From Flavicella sp963932955 (GTDB taxonomy: Bacteria > Bacteroidota > Bacteroidia > Flavobacteriales > Flavobacteriaceae), in contig CAWVRK010000007.1 of NCBI GenBank assembly GCA_963932955.1, forward strand, positions 1 through 64,000: a stretch of DNA of 64,000 nucleotides, written 5' to 3'. The notes beneath the pieces are model-generated. The model was not told the DNA's origin. It was given only the letters and a program-made list of their open reading frames with translations, and ran no database searches. How positions within the stretch are numbered: the first letter of the stretch is position 1; each line of letters opens with the position of its first letter. Position numbers and translations under genes: made by a program. Of this stretch, positions 1 through 9,368 are shown one piece after another.

Positions 1-37
1 CTATTTTTGAGGGGGATAGGGGACTGAAGTCTTGTAA

Positions 38-56
38 AAAAAGAATTATTCTTTTT
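38..56 (-). terminator. weak A/U-rich terminator candidate after rhlE
   Basis: An 8-bp inverted repeat (AAAAAGAA / TTCTTTTT, 3-nt loop) lies 10 bases past the rhlE stop. Read on the minus strand it continues into more U residues. The stem is nearly all A-U, so it is a weak candidate. Confidence 0.3.
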
Positions 57-65
57 GAGAATCAA

Positions 66-1301
66 TCAATACCAACGTTTTTTGTTTTTCTTAGACGATG
101 CCGATTTACGTCCTTTTCGGTGTGGACTGCCTTGTTTCTTATGCACTTCTGGTTTTGCTTTTGGATCGAGCGGATACGGATGTTCCTCCTCGACTGTAAT
201 ATGGGTGTTGATTAGTTTTTGAATATTAGCCAAATAGTTCTTTTCATCAGCGGAACAAAAAGAATACGAAGTTCCCAACTCGCCAGCCCTTCCTGTTCTC
301 CCGATTCTATGTACATAGGTTTCGGGCACATTTGGCAAATCAAAATTAACAACTGCGTCCAAGTCTTTGACGTCAATACCCCGAGCTGCGACATCTGTAG
401 CTATCAAAATATTGAGGTCCCCTTTTTTAAATTTTTGCAGGGCCAATTGCCGTTCACTTTGTGGTTTGTCTCCGTGAATACTATCTACTTTGTATCCGTT
501 TTTTTTAAGCGTTTTTTCAAGTTTTTCAACTCCAAATTTGGTGCGTCTAAAAATAAGGATGTTTCCTTTGATTGTGTTTCGAAGGAGGTGCAAACACAAT
601 TCCATTTTTTTGGGCTTTGGTGTATAAAAAACGACTTGGCTGACATTTTTTGCCACTGAGGATGTAGGAGAGACAGCTACCGTTTCAGGCGCGTTTAAAA
701 TAGAACTCGCCAACTGAATGACTTTGTGAGGCATGGTTGCAGAAAACAGCAGTATTTGTTTTTTTTCTGGACAGAGTCGCTCGATCTTTTTGACATCGTC
801 GATAAATCCCATGTCCAACATCAAATCTGCTTCGTCCAAAACAAAGGTTTCTACAAAGTCTAAGTTTACCAATTCTTGCTTGTGAAGATCCAATAACCTT
901 CCTGGAGTAGCGATTAAAATGTCTACCCCTTTTTCCAAAAGTTCTTTCTGGGGTTCGATAGAGGTTCCTCCAAACACTAGTGCGGTTCTTAAATTGGTGA
1001 ATTGGGCATAGGATTTGAAGTTTTCTTCGATCTGAATCGCCAGTTCACGTGTGGGACTTACAACCAAGGCTCTGATCTTCTTTCCTTTTTTTGGAGCGTC
1101 TTGTCTGTCAAACAACAACTGTAAAATAGGCAGCGCAAAGGCGGCTGTTTTCCCAGTACCTGTCTGCGCAGAGACAATCAGATCTTTCTTTTCTAAAATC
1201 AAAGGGACGGCTTTTTCTTGCACCAAAGTAGGTCTCTCGTAGCCCATTTCCGCAATGGCGCGTAAAATAGGTTTGTTGAGTTGTAAATCTTTAAAATTCA
1301 T
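66..1301 (-). CDS. rhlE: DEAD-box ATP-dependent RNA helicase, RhlE type
   Basis: A 411-residue helicase that unwinds short RNA duplexes with ATP, probably in ribosome assembly or RNA turnover. In order: a Q motif around residue 28, Walker A AQTGTGKT (45-52), DEAD (156-159), SAT (187-189), and in the second RecA domain the HRIGRTGR motif (331-338). It ends in a short basic tail rich in Lys, Arg and Ser with no extra folded domain, as in the RhlE branch. The ATG at 1301 opens directly on the Q-motif region. Its 25-nt distance to the next minus-strand gene upstream suggests possible co-transcription. Confidence 0.93.
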   Translation of the reverse strand: MNFKDLQLNKPILRAIAEMGYERPTLVQEKAVPLILEKKDLIVSAQTGTGKTAAFALPILQLLFDRQDAPKKGKKIRALVVSPTRELAIQIEENFKSYAQFTNLRTALVFGGTSIEPQKELLEKGVDILIATPGRLLDLHKQELVNLDFVETFVLDEADLMLDMGFIDDVKKIERLCPEKKQILLFSATMPHKVIQLASSILNAPETVAVSPTSSVAKNVSQVVFYTPKPKKMELCLHLLRNTIKGNILIFRRTKFGVEKLEKTLKKNGYKVDSIHGDKPQSERQLALQKFKKGDLNILIATDVAARGIDVKDLDAVVNFDLPNVPETYVHRIGRTGRAGELGTSYSFCSADEKNYLANIQKLINTHITVEEEHPYPLDPKAKPEVHKKQGSPHRKGRKSASSKKNKKRWY

Positions 1302-1325
1302 AAGGGTCGGTATTGTCTCTAAAAA

Positions 1326-1559
1326 CTATTCTTCTTCGTAAGCTTTCATTTCGGCATCATAAAAAGCGGAGGCTTCTTCAATATAAGTAGCGACCAAAAC
1401 AGCAAGTTCTTCTTCGTCACTTCCTATCAAATCGTCCATCATTTCAATTTCATCGTCTTTGAGGTTGATAATGAAACGAGGGAATTCTGTGTGAATCACA
1501 AAAATAGCATCTTTGGCACTTCGAGTGTTGTCTCCTAATAAAAATTTTGGAATTTCCAT
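1326..1559 (-). CDS. small acidic conserved protein, function unknown
   Basis: A 77-residue protein with many Glu and Asp residues and no signal peptide or membrane segment. The first half looks like beta strands (FLLGDNTRSAKDAIFVIHTEFPRF is split across two strands) and the second half is an acidic helix ending in EEE. I recognise it only as a small protein of the kind found in Flavobacteriaceae and know no function. It has an ATG start, codon use like its neighbours, and lies 25 bases upstream of rhlE on the same strand. Confidence 0.7.
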   Translation of the reverse strand: MEIPKFLLGDNTRSAKDAIFVIHTEFPRFIINLKDDEIEMMDDLIGSDEEELAVLVATYIEEASAFYDAEMKAYEEE

Positions 1560-1651
1560 GGTGTATCTATTTCTTTGGTCAAACGAGTCGAGGTTTTAAA
1601 CCTTCTTTTGAATTGACGTTTGACTTTGTTAAATATGGTCGAAAATTCAAC

Positions 1652-3007
1652 CTATTGTTTGATTAATTTTTGAGTGAGTTTGTGGAAGCGAAGGTACAAC
1701 ATAATTGCGGAAGCGGTCAAACCTACAAACAAACCGATCCAAATACCTAAAGCCCCCAAATTGGTATGGATTCCTAAATAATAACAGATTGGAAATCCGA
1801 TGATCCAATAGGCAACAAAAGTGATGTACATGGGTGCTTTTACATCTTGCAGTCCTCGCAAAGCACCAAGAACGACTACCTGAACCCCATCAGAAATCTG
1901 AAAAAGACCGGCCACCACCAAAAGGGATGCCGCAATTTTTACAACTTCGACATCGTCGATATACAACCATGGCAAAAAATCTTTAAAAACGATGAATATT
2001 AGTGCAAAAAATATATCAATCAGTAACATCAACAAAAAAACAGAACGTGCTATCCTTCGCAATTCTTTGAAATTTTTCAATCCTTTTTGATTTCCCACCC
2101 TGATGGTGGCAGCAACCCCAAGTCCAATGGCAATCATAAAGGTCATCGTAGCCAAATTCAAACTGATTTGGTTGGCGGCCTGCGCATGAGTACCTAGCAC
2201 CCCCGCAAGTAGAATTCCAGAAGCAAAAATCCCTATTTCAAAAAACATTTGCAAGGCACTGGGATATCCCAAATCAAAAACTTTCTGAAGTACGTTCTTT
2301 TTGATGTTTGAAAATCGAATGGGAGTGACAAAGTCCGCAAATTCTTTTTTGCGATGCACCATATACAGCAAGAATCCAAACATGGCAACTCTCGAAATCA
2401 AAGTTCCCAAACCGGCTCCCATCAATTCCATTCTTGGAAAACCAAATTTTCCATAAATCAAAAGGTAGTTCAACGCGATGTTGAGTACGTTGGCAATAAC
2501 GGCAGCCCGCATTGCATATTTGGTATGTGACATTCCGTCTGCAAATTGTTTGTAGGCTTGAAAGACCAACAGAGGAAGCATTGACAATGCAAGCATGTCA
2601 AAATAAGGCAAGGCGTAAGCGACAACTTCTTCAGGTTGTTGCATCACCGACAGCAGGGGTTTCATCAAAAACAAAATCAAAGTCAAAAGAATGCCCAATA
2701 CAATGGACATGATGATTCCATGCTGAAAATAACTTTGACCGTTTTCAGTATTTTGTTGGCCGTCGGCTTCTGCCACCAAAGGTGTGATGGCCAGGGTAAA
2801 GCCGATACCAATGCTAAAAGCAATGAATGCCAAACTATTAACCAATGACACGGCTGCAAGGGGTGCTGGACCCAACTCTCCTACCATGATATTGTCAGCA
2901 AAACCTACCAAAACATGCCCCAATTGGCCGAGCATCACAGGATAAGCCAATTTGATGTTCCTCCTGAACTCTGACGTGTATTGGTCCCAATTTAATCGTA
3001 CTTTCAT
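1652..3007 (-). CDS. MATE family multidrug/cation antiporter
   Basis: About 451 residues and twelve predicted membrane segments, organised as two six-helix halves as in NorM-type exporters. These proteins expel toxic cations or drugs in exchange for Na+ or H+. The first helix carries the typical IKLAYPVMLGQLG pattern, followed by FADNIMVGELG. I start it at the ATG at 3007 (MKVRLNWDQY), because the 12 extra codons in frame upstream are basic and absent from most relatives. Substrate cannot be told from sequence. Confidence 0.9.
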   Translation of the reverse strand: MKVRLNWDQYTSEFRRNIKLAYPVMLGQLGHVLVGFADNIMVGELGPAPLAAVSLVNSLAFIAFSIGIGFTLAITPLVAEADGQQNTENGQSYFQHGIIMSIVLGILLTLILFLMKPLLSVMQQPEEVVAYALPYFDMLALSMLPLLVFQAYKQFADGMSHTKYAMRAAVIANVLNIALNYLLIYGKFGFPRMELMGAGLGTLISRVAMFGFLLYMVHRKKEFADFVTPIRFSNIKKNVLQKVFDLGYPSALQMFFEIGIFASGILLAGVLGTHAQAANQISLNLATMTFMIAIGLGVAATIRVGNQKGLKNFKELRRIARSVFLLMLLIDIFFALIFIVFKDFLPWLYIDDVEVVKIAASLLVVAGLFQISDGVQVVVLGALRGLQDVKAPMYITFVAYWIIGFPICYYLGIHTNLGALGIWIGLFVGLTASAIMLYLRFHKLTQKLIKQ

Positions 3008-3075
3008 TTTGGTAATTGAGCTGCGAAGGTAGTTTCTTTTCAATTGATAAAAAACCCATTCCTGTTGTTAGATAT

Positions 3076-4668
3076 TTAGATCTCCAAAAGTGCAAACGTT
3101 TGCTCAAAAGAGCGTAGATTTTGCATCAACATGGGAATCAGTTCCGGACCAACTTCCAAGTACAACTCTGAAAAATTGACATTTCGCTCTTGCAATCCTT
3201 TTCTTGGAAACAGTTCGTCTTGTAGGGATTTTATGCGGTATAAAACACCAGACAATTTCTTCTTTTCCGCTTTTAGCAAACGTTTTTCAAGTTTTTCGAG
3301 ACCTTTGCGTTGCTTTTTTTCTTGTGCTCTCAAAGCTCCTTCAAAAGAGGCGTCCGTCTGCTGAACCAATGGTTTCAAGCCTTTGAAAAGAGTTGCCAAG
3401 GTTTCTTTTTGGCTTGCAAAATCTAAGGGAAGTTTGGAAAACTGCTTCGTCTTCTTCGCGAACAGTTCTTCCTGGGGTAAAAAGAGTTCTGCTGTAGAAA
3501 CTTGCAAATGTTGCAATTTTTCGACTTGTTTGGATGTAAGGAAAAGGGCTGAATTTCGAAGTAACAAAATGGGGTAAGGCGTTTGAAATTCTGCAAAGAG
3601 CTCCTTCAATTGCAACCAATATGCCAACTCGCCCCCTCCTCCAATACAACAGATATTTGGCAAAACAACTTCTTGGTACAAAGGACGCAAGACGACATTG
3701 GGGCTAAAACGCTCTGGATATACTTGTAATTCTATTAAAATTTCAGCTTTGGTAAAAGAAAGTGATGTGTTGTTAATTTTGTAGTGATCGCCTTCGACAA
3801 GAATCCTTTCTCTTATGTTTTCTCGACAATAGAACAAATTGATTTCTCTTGGACTGACTTGCACTTTGTAATTTTGCTTCAAATAGGTGTTTGTCTCTGC
3901 AAGTGCCTTGATGGCATCTTGACGCAACAATTCTTTTTGCGTAAAAGGAACAAATTCTTCTTTCAATGTTTTGTCATCTCCATCCAAAATCACCAAACCG
4001 TAATCTCCAAAAAGCTCGTTGACCAAGAAGCGTGTGGCTGCTGTCAAAGTGTCTTTTTCTAAATAGGCCCTTTGAAACAGGTTTTTTAAATAGGTGGCAT
4101 TGGCACTGGACCCAATCGCTTTCGAAAAATCTTCCAAAACAGCTTCCAATCCTTTTGTATCGTGTCCCCCAACCGATCCACTGCTTGGAACATCCCAATT
4201 GATTCGGCTATTGTTGACAAAAAAATGATTGATCTCGTCAAAGTCGTGGTCTTCTGAAGCCATCCAATAGACGGGCACAAAATGGTTTTCTGGAAATTGT
4301 TCCTTCAACTCTTTTGCCAAATTGAGGGTGCTGACTATTTTGTACAAAAAATAAAGCGGTCCTGTAAAAAGGTTCAATTGGTGACCCGTAACTACCGTAA
4401 ATGTCGACGTATCTGAAAGAGAGGCAATGTTGGCTGTTGTCAATTTGGTCTTGGAAACATCCTTGTATTGCTGCTCCAAACTTTTGACCAAAACAGTACG
4501 GGAACTTTTAGAGAAATCGTTTTTCTTAAGAGCTATTTGATTTTGAAATCCTTTCTTATCGGGGAAATTGTTGTACAAAGGGCGCACCGCTGTTTTCTGA
4601 TCTAAATAATCACAGATTAGTTTTGAAAAATAGCCAGTCTCTTGAAAGGGGATGTGTTTGCGCTGCAT
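3076..4668 (-). CDS. bshC: bacillithiol biosynthesis cysteine-adding enzyme BshC
   Basis: A 530-residue protein matching the BshC family in length and in landmarks: the N-terminal block with GHQLNLFTGPLYFLYK, then VYWMASEDHDFDEI, and near residue 345 PNICCIGGGGELAYW. BshC is assigned the last step of bacillithiol synthesis, adding cysteine to glucosaminyl-malate. The C-terminal third is a long Lys/Glu-rich coiled coil, as in the solved family structure. Neither bshA nor bshB is in this window, which is usual in Bacteroidota. A good promoter lies 60 bases upstream. Confidence 0.92.
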   Translation of the reverse strand: MQRKHIPFQETGYFSKLICDYLDQKTAVRPLYNNFPDKKGFQNQIALKKNDFSKSSRTVLVKSLEQQYKDVSKTKLTTANIASLSDTSTFTVVTGHQLNLFTGPLYFLYKIVSTLNLAKELKEQFPENHFVPVYWMASEDHDFDEINHFFVNNSRINWDVPSSGSVGGHDTKGLEAVLEDFSKAIGSSANATYLKNLFQRAYLEKDTLTAATRFLVNELFGDYGLVILDGDDKTLKEEFVPFTQKELLRQDAIKALAETNTYLKQNYKVQVSPREINLFYCRENIRERILVEGDHYKINNTSLSFTKAEILIELQVYPERFSPNVVLRPLYQEVVLPNICCIGGGGELAYWLQLKELFAEFQTPYPILLLRNSALFLTSKQVEKLQHLQVSTAELFLPQEELFAKKTKQFSKLPLDFASQKETLATLFKGLKPLVQQTDASFEGALRAQEKKQRKGLEKLEKRLLKAEKKKLSGVLYRIKSLQDELFPRKGLQERNVNFSELYLEVGPELIPMLMQNLRSFEQTFALLEI

Positions 4669-4727
4669 TGAATTTTCCTACTTGTCAATCAAAATTTGTT
4701 TTGCAACAAAAAATCAAATGAACATTA

Positions 4728-4735
4728 CAAAGCTA
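4728..4735 (-). promoter_or_regulatory. promoter of bshC
   Basis: On the minus strand the sequence reads TAGCTTTG, a perfect match to the Bacteroidota minus-7 element TAnnTTTG. A TTT run sits about 18 bases upstream as the minus-33 element. The start codon is about 60 bases downstream. Confidence 0.6.
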
Positions 4736-4779
4736 AAATAAGATTATTTGTTTAAACCTAACTTAAAAAAAAGATTGTC

Positions 4780-6105
4780 CTAGTTGCCAACTACCGATTC
4801 AGGCACTCCGTATAAGTCAAAATCCCCAGCTTCGGTTATTTTTACAGCTACGTATTGACCTAACTGCACATAGTGTTGTGTCGCATCGATCAAAACCTCG
4901 TTGTCTACATCTGGCGAATCAAATTCTGTACGACCGACAAAGTAATTTCCGTCTTTTTTGTCAAACAGGCACTTGAATGTTTTTCCTACTTTTTCTTGGT
5001 TTAGCTCAAAAGAAATTTGGGCTTGGATTTCCATGATTTCAGCCACACGTGCTTCTTTTACAGCTTCCGGTACGTCATCGTTGAGAGTTCCCGCATGGGT
5101 GTTTTCTTCGTGGGAGTAGGCAAAGGCGCCCAAACGATCAAAACGCGAATCGATGACCCATTGTTTCAATTCTTCAAAAATAGCATCTGTCTCTCCGGGG
5201 TAGCCCACAATCAAGGTTGTTCGAATGGCCATTTCAGGCACCGACTTTCTAAATTTACGAATCAGATTGACTGTTTTCTCATGAGTGGTACCACGACGCA
5301 TGGATTGTAAAATTTCTGTATTGATGTGTTGCAAAGGGATGTCGAGGTAATTGCAAACTTTTGGCTCTGTTTTCATGACCTCTAAAACATCCAATGGAAA
5401 TCCTGAAGGAAATGCGTAGTGCAAGCGAATCCATTCAATCCCTTCCACCTTTGTCAATGCTTTTAGCAAATCTGCCAAAGCGCGTCTTTTGTAAATATCC
5501 AATCCATAATAGGTCAAATCTTGGGCAATCAAAATCAGTTCTTTGATTCCTGTTGCTGCCAATTTAGTTGCCTCTATTACGAGTTCTTCTATGGGGGTAG
5601 AAACGTGTTTACCACGCATCAAAGGGATGGCACAAAAAGAACAGGGGCGGTCACATCCTTCAGCAATTTTAAGGTATGCGTAGTGTTTCGGGGTGGTCGT
5701 AAGGCGTTCTCCGATGAGCTCGTGTTTGTAATCTGCTTCTAGCACTTTTAAAAGGTTGGGCAGGTCGTGGGTGCCAAAGTAGGCATCCACATCGGGGATT
5801 TCTTTTTCCAAATCGGGCTTGTAGCGTTCGCTCAAGCAGCCTGTCACAAAAACTTTATCGACTTCTCCAGCTGCCTTTTTCTCAGCGTAGTGCAAAATAG
5901 TATTGACAGATTCTTCTTTGGCCTTTCCAATAAATCCACAGGTATTGATGACTACGATGTTTCCGTCATCATTTTCATCTTCGTGCACAACTTCTTTGTC
6001 ATTGGCTTTCAATTGGCCCATCAATACTTCAGAGTCGTAGATGTTTTTGGAACATCCCAAGGTGACGACATTGATTTTGTTTTGTTTTGATGATTTTGTG
6101 CGCAT
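4780..6105 (-). CDS. rimO: ribosomal protein S12 methylthiotransferase RimO
   Basis: A 441-residue radical-SAM enzyme that adds a methylthio group to a conserved Asp of ribosomal protein S12. The N-terminal UPF0004 domain has its three iron-sulfur cysteines at C18, C56 and C90. The radical-SAM triad is C151-x3-C155-x2-C158. A TRAM RNA-binding domain fills the last 70 residues. The GCSKNIYDSE N-terminus and the lack of tRNA-type features favour RimO over MiaB. Start is the ATG at 6105. It follows ftsY by 75 bases on the same strand. Confidence 0.94.
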   Translation of the reverse strand: MRTKSSKQNKINVVTLGCSKNIYDSEVLMGQLKANDKEVVHEDENDDGNIVVINTCGFIGKAKEESVNTILHYAEKKAAGEVDKVFVTGCLSERYKPDLEKEIPDVDAYFGTHDLPNLLKVLEADYKHELIGERLTTTPKHYAYLKIAEGCDRPCSFCAIPLMRGKHVSTPIEELVIEATKLAATGIKELILIAQDLTYYGLDIYKRRALADLLKALTKVEGIEWIRLHYAFPSGFPLDVLEVMKTEPKVCNYLDIPLQHINTEILQSMRRGTTHEKTVNLIRKFRKSVPEMAIRTTLIVGYPGETDAIFEELKQWVIDSRFDRLGAFAYSHEENTHAGTLNDDVPEAVKEARVAEIMEIQAQISFELNQEKVGKTFKCLFDKKDGNYFVGRTEFDSPDVDNEVLIDATQHYVQLGQYVAVKITEAGDFDLYGVPESVVGN

Positions 6106-6180
6106 ATCTGATGAATTAGGGAATGGATGAGCGTTGTGCTAAATACTTTATAAAAATATGGTTCGGTGTTTTAAAAATTC

Positions 6181-7134
6181 TCAGTTGAAAAAAGAATCGA
6201 CAAATTCCATTTTATGAAAGACTTGTAAATCATCAATTCCTTCACCCACACCAATGTATTTGACGGGTATTTGAAATTGATCGGAAATTCCAATGACCAC
6301 ACCGCCTTTTGCAGTTCCATCCAATTTCGTTACTGCCAAGGAGCTGACTTCTGTGGCAAGTGTAAATTGTTTGGCTTGCTCAAAGGCATTTTGACCGGTT
6401 GAACCGTCCAATACCAACAGGACTTCATGGGGTGCGTCTGGGACCACTTTTTGCATGACGCGTTTTATTTTTGTCAATTCATTCATGAGATTGACTTTGT
6501 TGTGCAGGCGCCCCGCGGTATCGATGATCGCGATGTCAGCAGCTTGCGCTACGGCAGACTTAAGGGTGTCGTAAGCCACGGAGGCGGGGTCAGAACCCAT
6601 TTCTTGCGAAATGATGGGTACCCCAACTCGATCGGCCCAAACCTTGAGTTGGTCTATCGCCGCCGCTCGAAAGGTATCGGCAGCTCCCAAAACCACTTTG
6701 TGGCCTTGTTTATGAAATTGGGCAGCCAGTTTTCCTATGGTGGTTGTTTTTCCTACCCCATTGACTCCCACTACCATGAGTACATAGGGTTTTTTACCAG
6801 CAGGAATTTCAAAATCAGTTGCGCTGTCTCGATTGGTTTCCGATAACAAGGCTGCAATTTCTTCCTTTAAAATTTGATTCAAGGCATCAGTGCCCATGTA
6901 TTTTTCTTTGGCAACACGTTGCTCAATGCGGTCGATGATTTTTAAGGTCGTTGCTACTCCAACATCTGAAGAAATCAACACTTCTTCCAATTCGTCCAAG
7001 ACTGTTTCGTCTACGGTTGACCGGCCCGCTACCGCTTTTGTCAGTTTTGAAAAAAAAGTCGTCTTGGATTTTTCCAAACCCTTGTCCAAGGTTTCCTTTT
7101 TATCAGTGGTAAATATTTTCTTAAAAAAACTCAT
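6181..7134 (-). CDS. ftsY: signal recognition particle receptor FtsY
   Basis: A 317-residue SRP-family GTPase that docks ribosome-SRP complexes at the inner membrane. It has a short N-terminal stretch with basic patches instead of the long acidic A domain of E. coli, a four-helix N domain, then the G domain with the P-loop GVNGVGKTT (123-131), the DTFRAAA block near 153-159, DTAGR (205-209) and TKLDGTAKGG near the end. The compact form is normal in this phylum. It has its own promoter, separated from the ribosomal protein operon upstream by a strong terminator. Confidence 0.95.
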   Translation of the reverse strand: MSFFKKIFTTDKKETLDKGLEKSKTTFFSKLTKAVAGRSTVDETVLDELEEVLISSDVGVATTLKIIDRIEQRVAKEKYMGTDALNQILKEEIAALLSETNRDSATDFEIPAGKKPYVLMVVGVNGVGKTTTIGKLAAQFHKQGHKVVLGAADTFRAAAIDQLKVWADRVGVPIISQEMGSDPASVAYDTLKSAVAQAADIAIIDTAGRLHNKVNLMNELTKIKRVMQKVVPDAPHEVLLVLDGSTGQNAFEQAKQFTLATEVSSLAVTKLDGTAKGGVVIGISDQFQIPVKYIGVGEGIDDLQVFHKMEFVDSFFN

Positions 7135-7183
7135 GGGATGGCGGCTAGGTTTGTTTGCAATCTAAAATTATAAAAGGCCTTTT

Positions 7184-7191
7184 CAAAAATA
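7184..7191 (-). promoter_or_regulatory. promoter of ftsY
   Basis: The minus strand reads TATTTTTG, matching TAnnTTTG. It lies 50 bases before the ftsY ATG and just past the terminator of the preceding operon, so ftsY is probably expressed on its own. Confidence 0.55.
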
Positions 7192-7216
7192 CCTAAATTT
7201 TATGGGAAAAATAAAA

Positions 7217-7249
7217 AAAGCTACTTCCAAATAAATCGGAAGTAGCTTT
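7217..7249 (-). terminator. intrinsic terminator of the rpmB-rpmG-DUF4295 operon
   Basis: A perfect 12-bp stem (AAAGCTACTTCC pairing with GGAAGTAGCTTT) with a 9-nt loop, followed on the minus strand by a run of U. It lies about 20 bases after the DUF4295 stop codon. Confidence 0.85.
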
Positions 7250-7269
7250 GACTTGTATAAAGGACAAAC

Positions 7270-7422
7270 TTATTTTTTATTCAAAAAGTCGTTTACCTTT
7301 GAGGGGTCCATGATTGCTTCTACAAACGTGTAAGCTCCTGTTTTTGGAGATTTCACCATTTTGATTGCTTTTGACAATCTTTTTGAACCTGTCTGTAACG
7401 ATGCTACTGATTTCTTTGCCAT
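7270..7422 (-). CDS. DUF4295 small basic protein in the ribosomal operon
   Basis: A 50-residue, Lys-rich protein beginning MAKKSVASLQTGSK and ending NDFLNKK. It is encoded 7 bases after rpmG. This small family (DUF4295) accompanies L28 and L33 across Bacteroidota and is thought to belong to the translation machinery, but I know of no demonstrated function. The ATG at 7422 and the terminator just beyond the stop make it the last gene of the operon. Confidence 0.85.
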   Translation of the reverse strand: MAKKSVASLQTGSKRLSKAIKMVKSPKTGAYTFVEAIMDPSKVNDFLNKK

Positions 7423-7429
7423 GTCTTCC

Positions 7430-7612
7430 TTATTTGATTTCTTTGTGAACAGTCATTTTCTTCAAGATTGGATTGAATTTTTTCAATTCCATTCTGTCAG
7501 GAGTGTTTTTCTTGTTCTTGGTTGTGATATATCTTGAGGTACCTGCTTGTCCCGTCGCTTTGTGCTCCGTACATTCTAAAATTACCTGAATTCTGTTTCC
7601 TTTTTTTGCCAT
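7430..7612 (-). CDS. rpmG: 50S ribosomal protein L33
   Basis: A 60-residue L33 protein of the large ribosomal subunit. The strand pattern with YITTKNKKNTPDRMELKKF is diagnostic. Only one Cys remains (in ILECTEHK), so the zinc-binding CxxC pairs of the C+ form are absent and this is the zinc-free (C-) type. It sits between rpmB (28-nt gap) and the DUF4295 gene (7-nt gap). Confidence 0.95.
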   Translation of the reverse strand: MAKKGNRIQVILECTEHKATGQAGTSRYITTKNKKNTPDRMELKKFNPILKKMTVHKEIK

Positions 7613-7640
7613 TTCTATCTATTTATTTTGAAGAAAAATC

Positions 7641-7877
7641 TTATTTGATAAAGCCTTTTTCTCGAGCTTCTTTAAGTACAGCGCTGATTCCGTTTCTGTT
7701 GATGTTTTTCAAAGTAGAAGCAGCAATTTTTAACTTCACCCACTTGTCTTCTTCTGGAATATAAAAACGCTTTGTAATCAAATTGGCGTTGAATTTTCTT
7801 TTTGTTCTATTCAATGCATGGGATACATTATTCCCTACCATTGCTTTTTTACCTGTAAGTTCACAAACTCTAGACAT
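7641..7877 (-). CDS. rpmB: 50S ribosomal protein L28
   Basis: A 78-residue L28. The N-terminus MSRVCELTGKKAMVGNNVSH and the following NRTKRKFNANL block match the family closely. It is the first gene of the rpmB-rpmG-DUF4295 operon. Length is typical for Bacteroidota. The start ATG at 7877 is unambiguous. Confidence 0.96.
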   Translation of the reverse strand: MSRVCELTGKKAMVGNNVSHALNRTKRKFNANLITKRFYIPEEDKWVKLKIAASTLKNINRNGISAVLKEAREKGFIK

Positions 7878-7951
7878 CTTAAACGCTTTTTAATATTATT
7901 TCTAAACGAGGTGCAAATTAACGATTTTTTATAGATACCTCCAAACAATTT

Positions 7952-9199
7952 TCAATAGTTTTTTAGAATTTCTTTTCTCAGCATTTCCAAGGCTTTGAAA
8001 GAACTTCTTTGGATGACCTTTTCTCGAGGCGAACCGAAGTTGAATTCTTCTGAAAAAACGCCTTTGGGGGTTGCGATAGCAATGCAGACGCTCCCCACTT
8101 CTTTGTCCGTTTGATCGGCAGATGGACCTGCGTTGCCGGTAGTTGCAACAGCAAAGTCTGAATTCATTTTTTGCTGAACACCCAGAGCCATTGCTTCTGC
8201 TACTTGCGGGCTTACTACGGAATGCATCGCGATCAATTGTTCTGACACGTTCAATTCTTTTGTTTTTAGTACTGCTGTGTAAGCAACCAGTCCTCCAACA
8301 AAGAAATCAGAAGCCCCTGGATTTGCTGTCAACAAACTCGAAATACTTCCGCCGGTACAACTTTCTGCAACAGCTAAGGTCATCGCTTTCTCGCGAAGTA
8401 ACTGACCGACAACTACCTCGATATTCTGTGTGTCTTCCTGCCCAACCAGTATGTCTGCAATTAGAGGCTCCAAACGCTTGACTTCTTTTTCTATTTGAGA
8501 TGTGAGCAGTTCTTTGGAAAATCCTTTTCCTGACAAGCGCAGCCTCAATTTTCCTGCCGAAGGCAGATAGGCCAATCGCACCTGTTCTGGCAACTGGTTT
8601 TCCCATGCTTCGATCCGCAAAGCCACAGCACTTTCACCCATCCCATAAGTGATGAGTGTTTTATGAAGAATGTAAGGCAATGTAAACGTCTTTTGGATTT
8701 TCGGAAGCACGTGATCTAGCATCAAACCTTTCATCTCATAAGGGACTCCGGGTAGGGAAACAAAAATGGTTTTGTTTTCATTAAGCCACATCCCCGGAGC
8801 GGTCCCAAGGGCATTGTGCAAGGGAATGCACTTGCTCGGAACCAAACCTTGTTGGCGGTTCAATTCAGAAAAAGGAATGCCTCTTTTGGAAAACATTTCT
8901 TGGATGTGTGTGACGATGGATGCATTGAGCACCAAGGTGTCTTGAAAATAACGGGCCAAGGTGTGTTTGGTAATGTCGTCTTTGGTCGGTCCCAAACCGC
9001 CTGTCAACAGCACGATGTCTGCATTTTTCTCTGCCGACTTTAGGGCTTCTAAAATATGATCTCTCTCGTCTTGCACAGAGGTTATTTGCGAGACCGAAAC
9101 CCCTATTTTGTTCAACTCTATGGCCATCCACTGCGAATTGGTGTCCACAATTTGACCGATGAGAATTTCGTCTCCGATGGTGATGATTTCTGCTTTCAA
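7952..9199 (-). CDS. cinA: CinA-like competence/damage-inducible protein, NMN amidase
   Basis: About 415 residues with an N-terminal molybdopterin-binding-like domain (KAEIITIGDEILIGQ, LLTGGLGPTKDD) and a C-terminal amidase domain with ESCTGGSIS, which deamidates nicotinamide mononucleotide in the pyridine nucleotide cycle. No ATG is available: an in-frame stop lies just upstream, and only TTG codons at 9208 and 9199 can start it. I prefer 9199 because it gives the family-typical MKAEIITIGDE. The 9208 codon would add Met-His-His. The promoter is 20 bases away. Confidence 0.92.
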   Translation of the reverse strand: MKAEIITIGDEILIGQIVDTNSQWMAIELNKIGVSVSQITSVQDERDHILEALKSAEKNADIVLLTGGLGPTKDDITKHTLARYFQDTLVLNASIVTHIQEMFSKRGIPFSELNRQQGLVPSKCIPLHNALGTAPGMWLNENKTIFVSLPGVPYEMKGLMLDHVLPKIQKTFTLPYILHKTLITYGMGESAVALRIEAWENQLPEQVRLAYLPSAGKLRLRLSGKGFSKELLTSQIEKEVKRLEPLIADILVGQEDTQNIEVVVGQLLREKAMTLAVAESCTGGSISSLLTANPGASDFFVGGLVAYTAVLKTKELNVSEQLIAMHSVVSPQVAEAMALGVQQKMNSDFAVATTGNAGPSADQTDKEVGSVCIAIATPKGVFSEEFNFGSPREKVIQRSSFKALEMLRKEILKNY

Positions 9200-9218
9200 A
9201 TGATGCAATTTTTAATGA

Positions 9219-9226
9219 CAAAGATA
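9219..9226 (-). promoter_or_regulatory. promoter of cinA
   Basis: The minus strand reads TATCTTTG, a perfect TAnnTTTG. Transcription should begin near 9212-9215, so the leader before the TTG at 9199 would be about 15 bases, and the TTG at 9208 would be almost leaderless. Confidence 0.55.
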
Positions 9227-9368
9227 CGGCAAAGATGTTTGAAAAAAATTTTATTGAATAAAGATCAAGATACAATTACACTTGCTACATTGCCTAGTTT
9301 ATTTGGGCCTTTTTAGAGAAAATTGGAATGGCTTAAGAAGTATTTGTAAACAGAAAGAATCAACGGTC

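Noticed and set aside
6427..6846. 139-codon plus-strand frame opposite ftsY
   Set aside because: It runs antisense to a strongly conserved gene, has no signature, and is a shadow frame.
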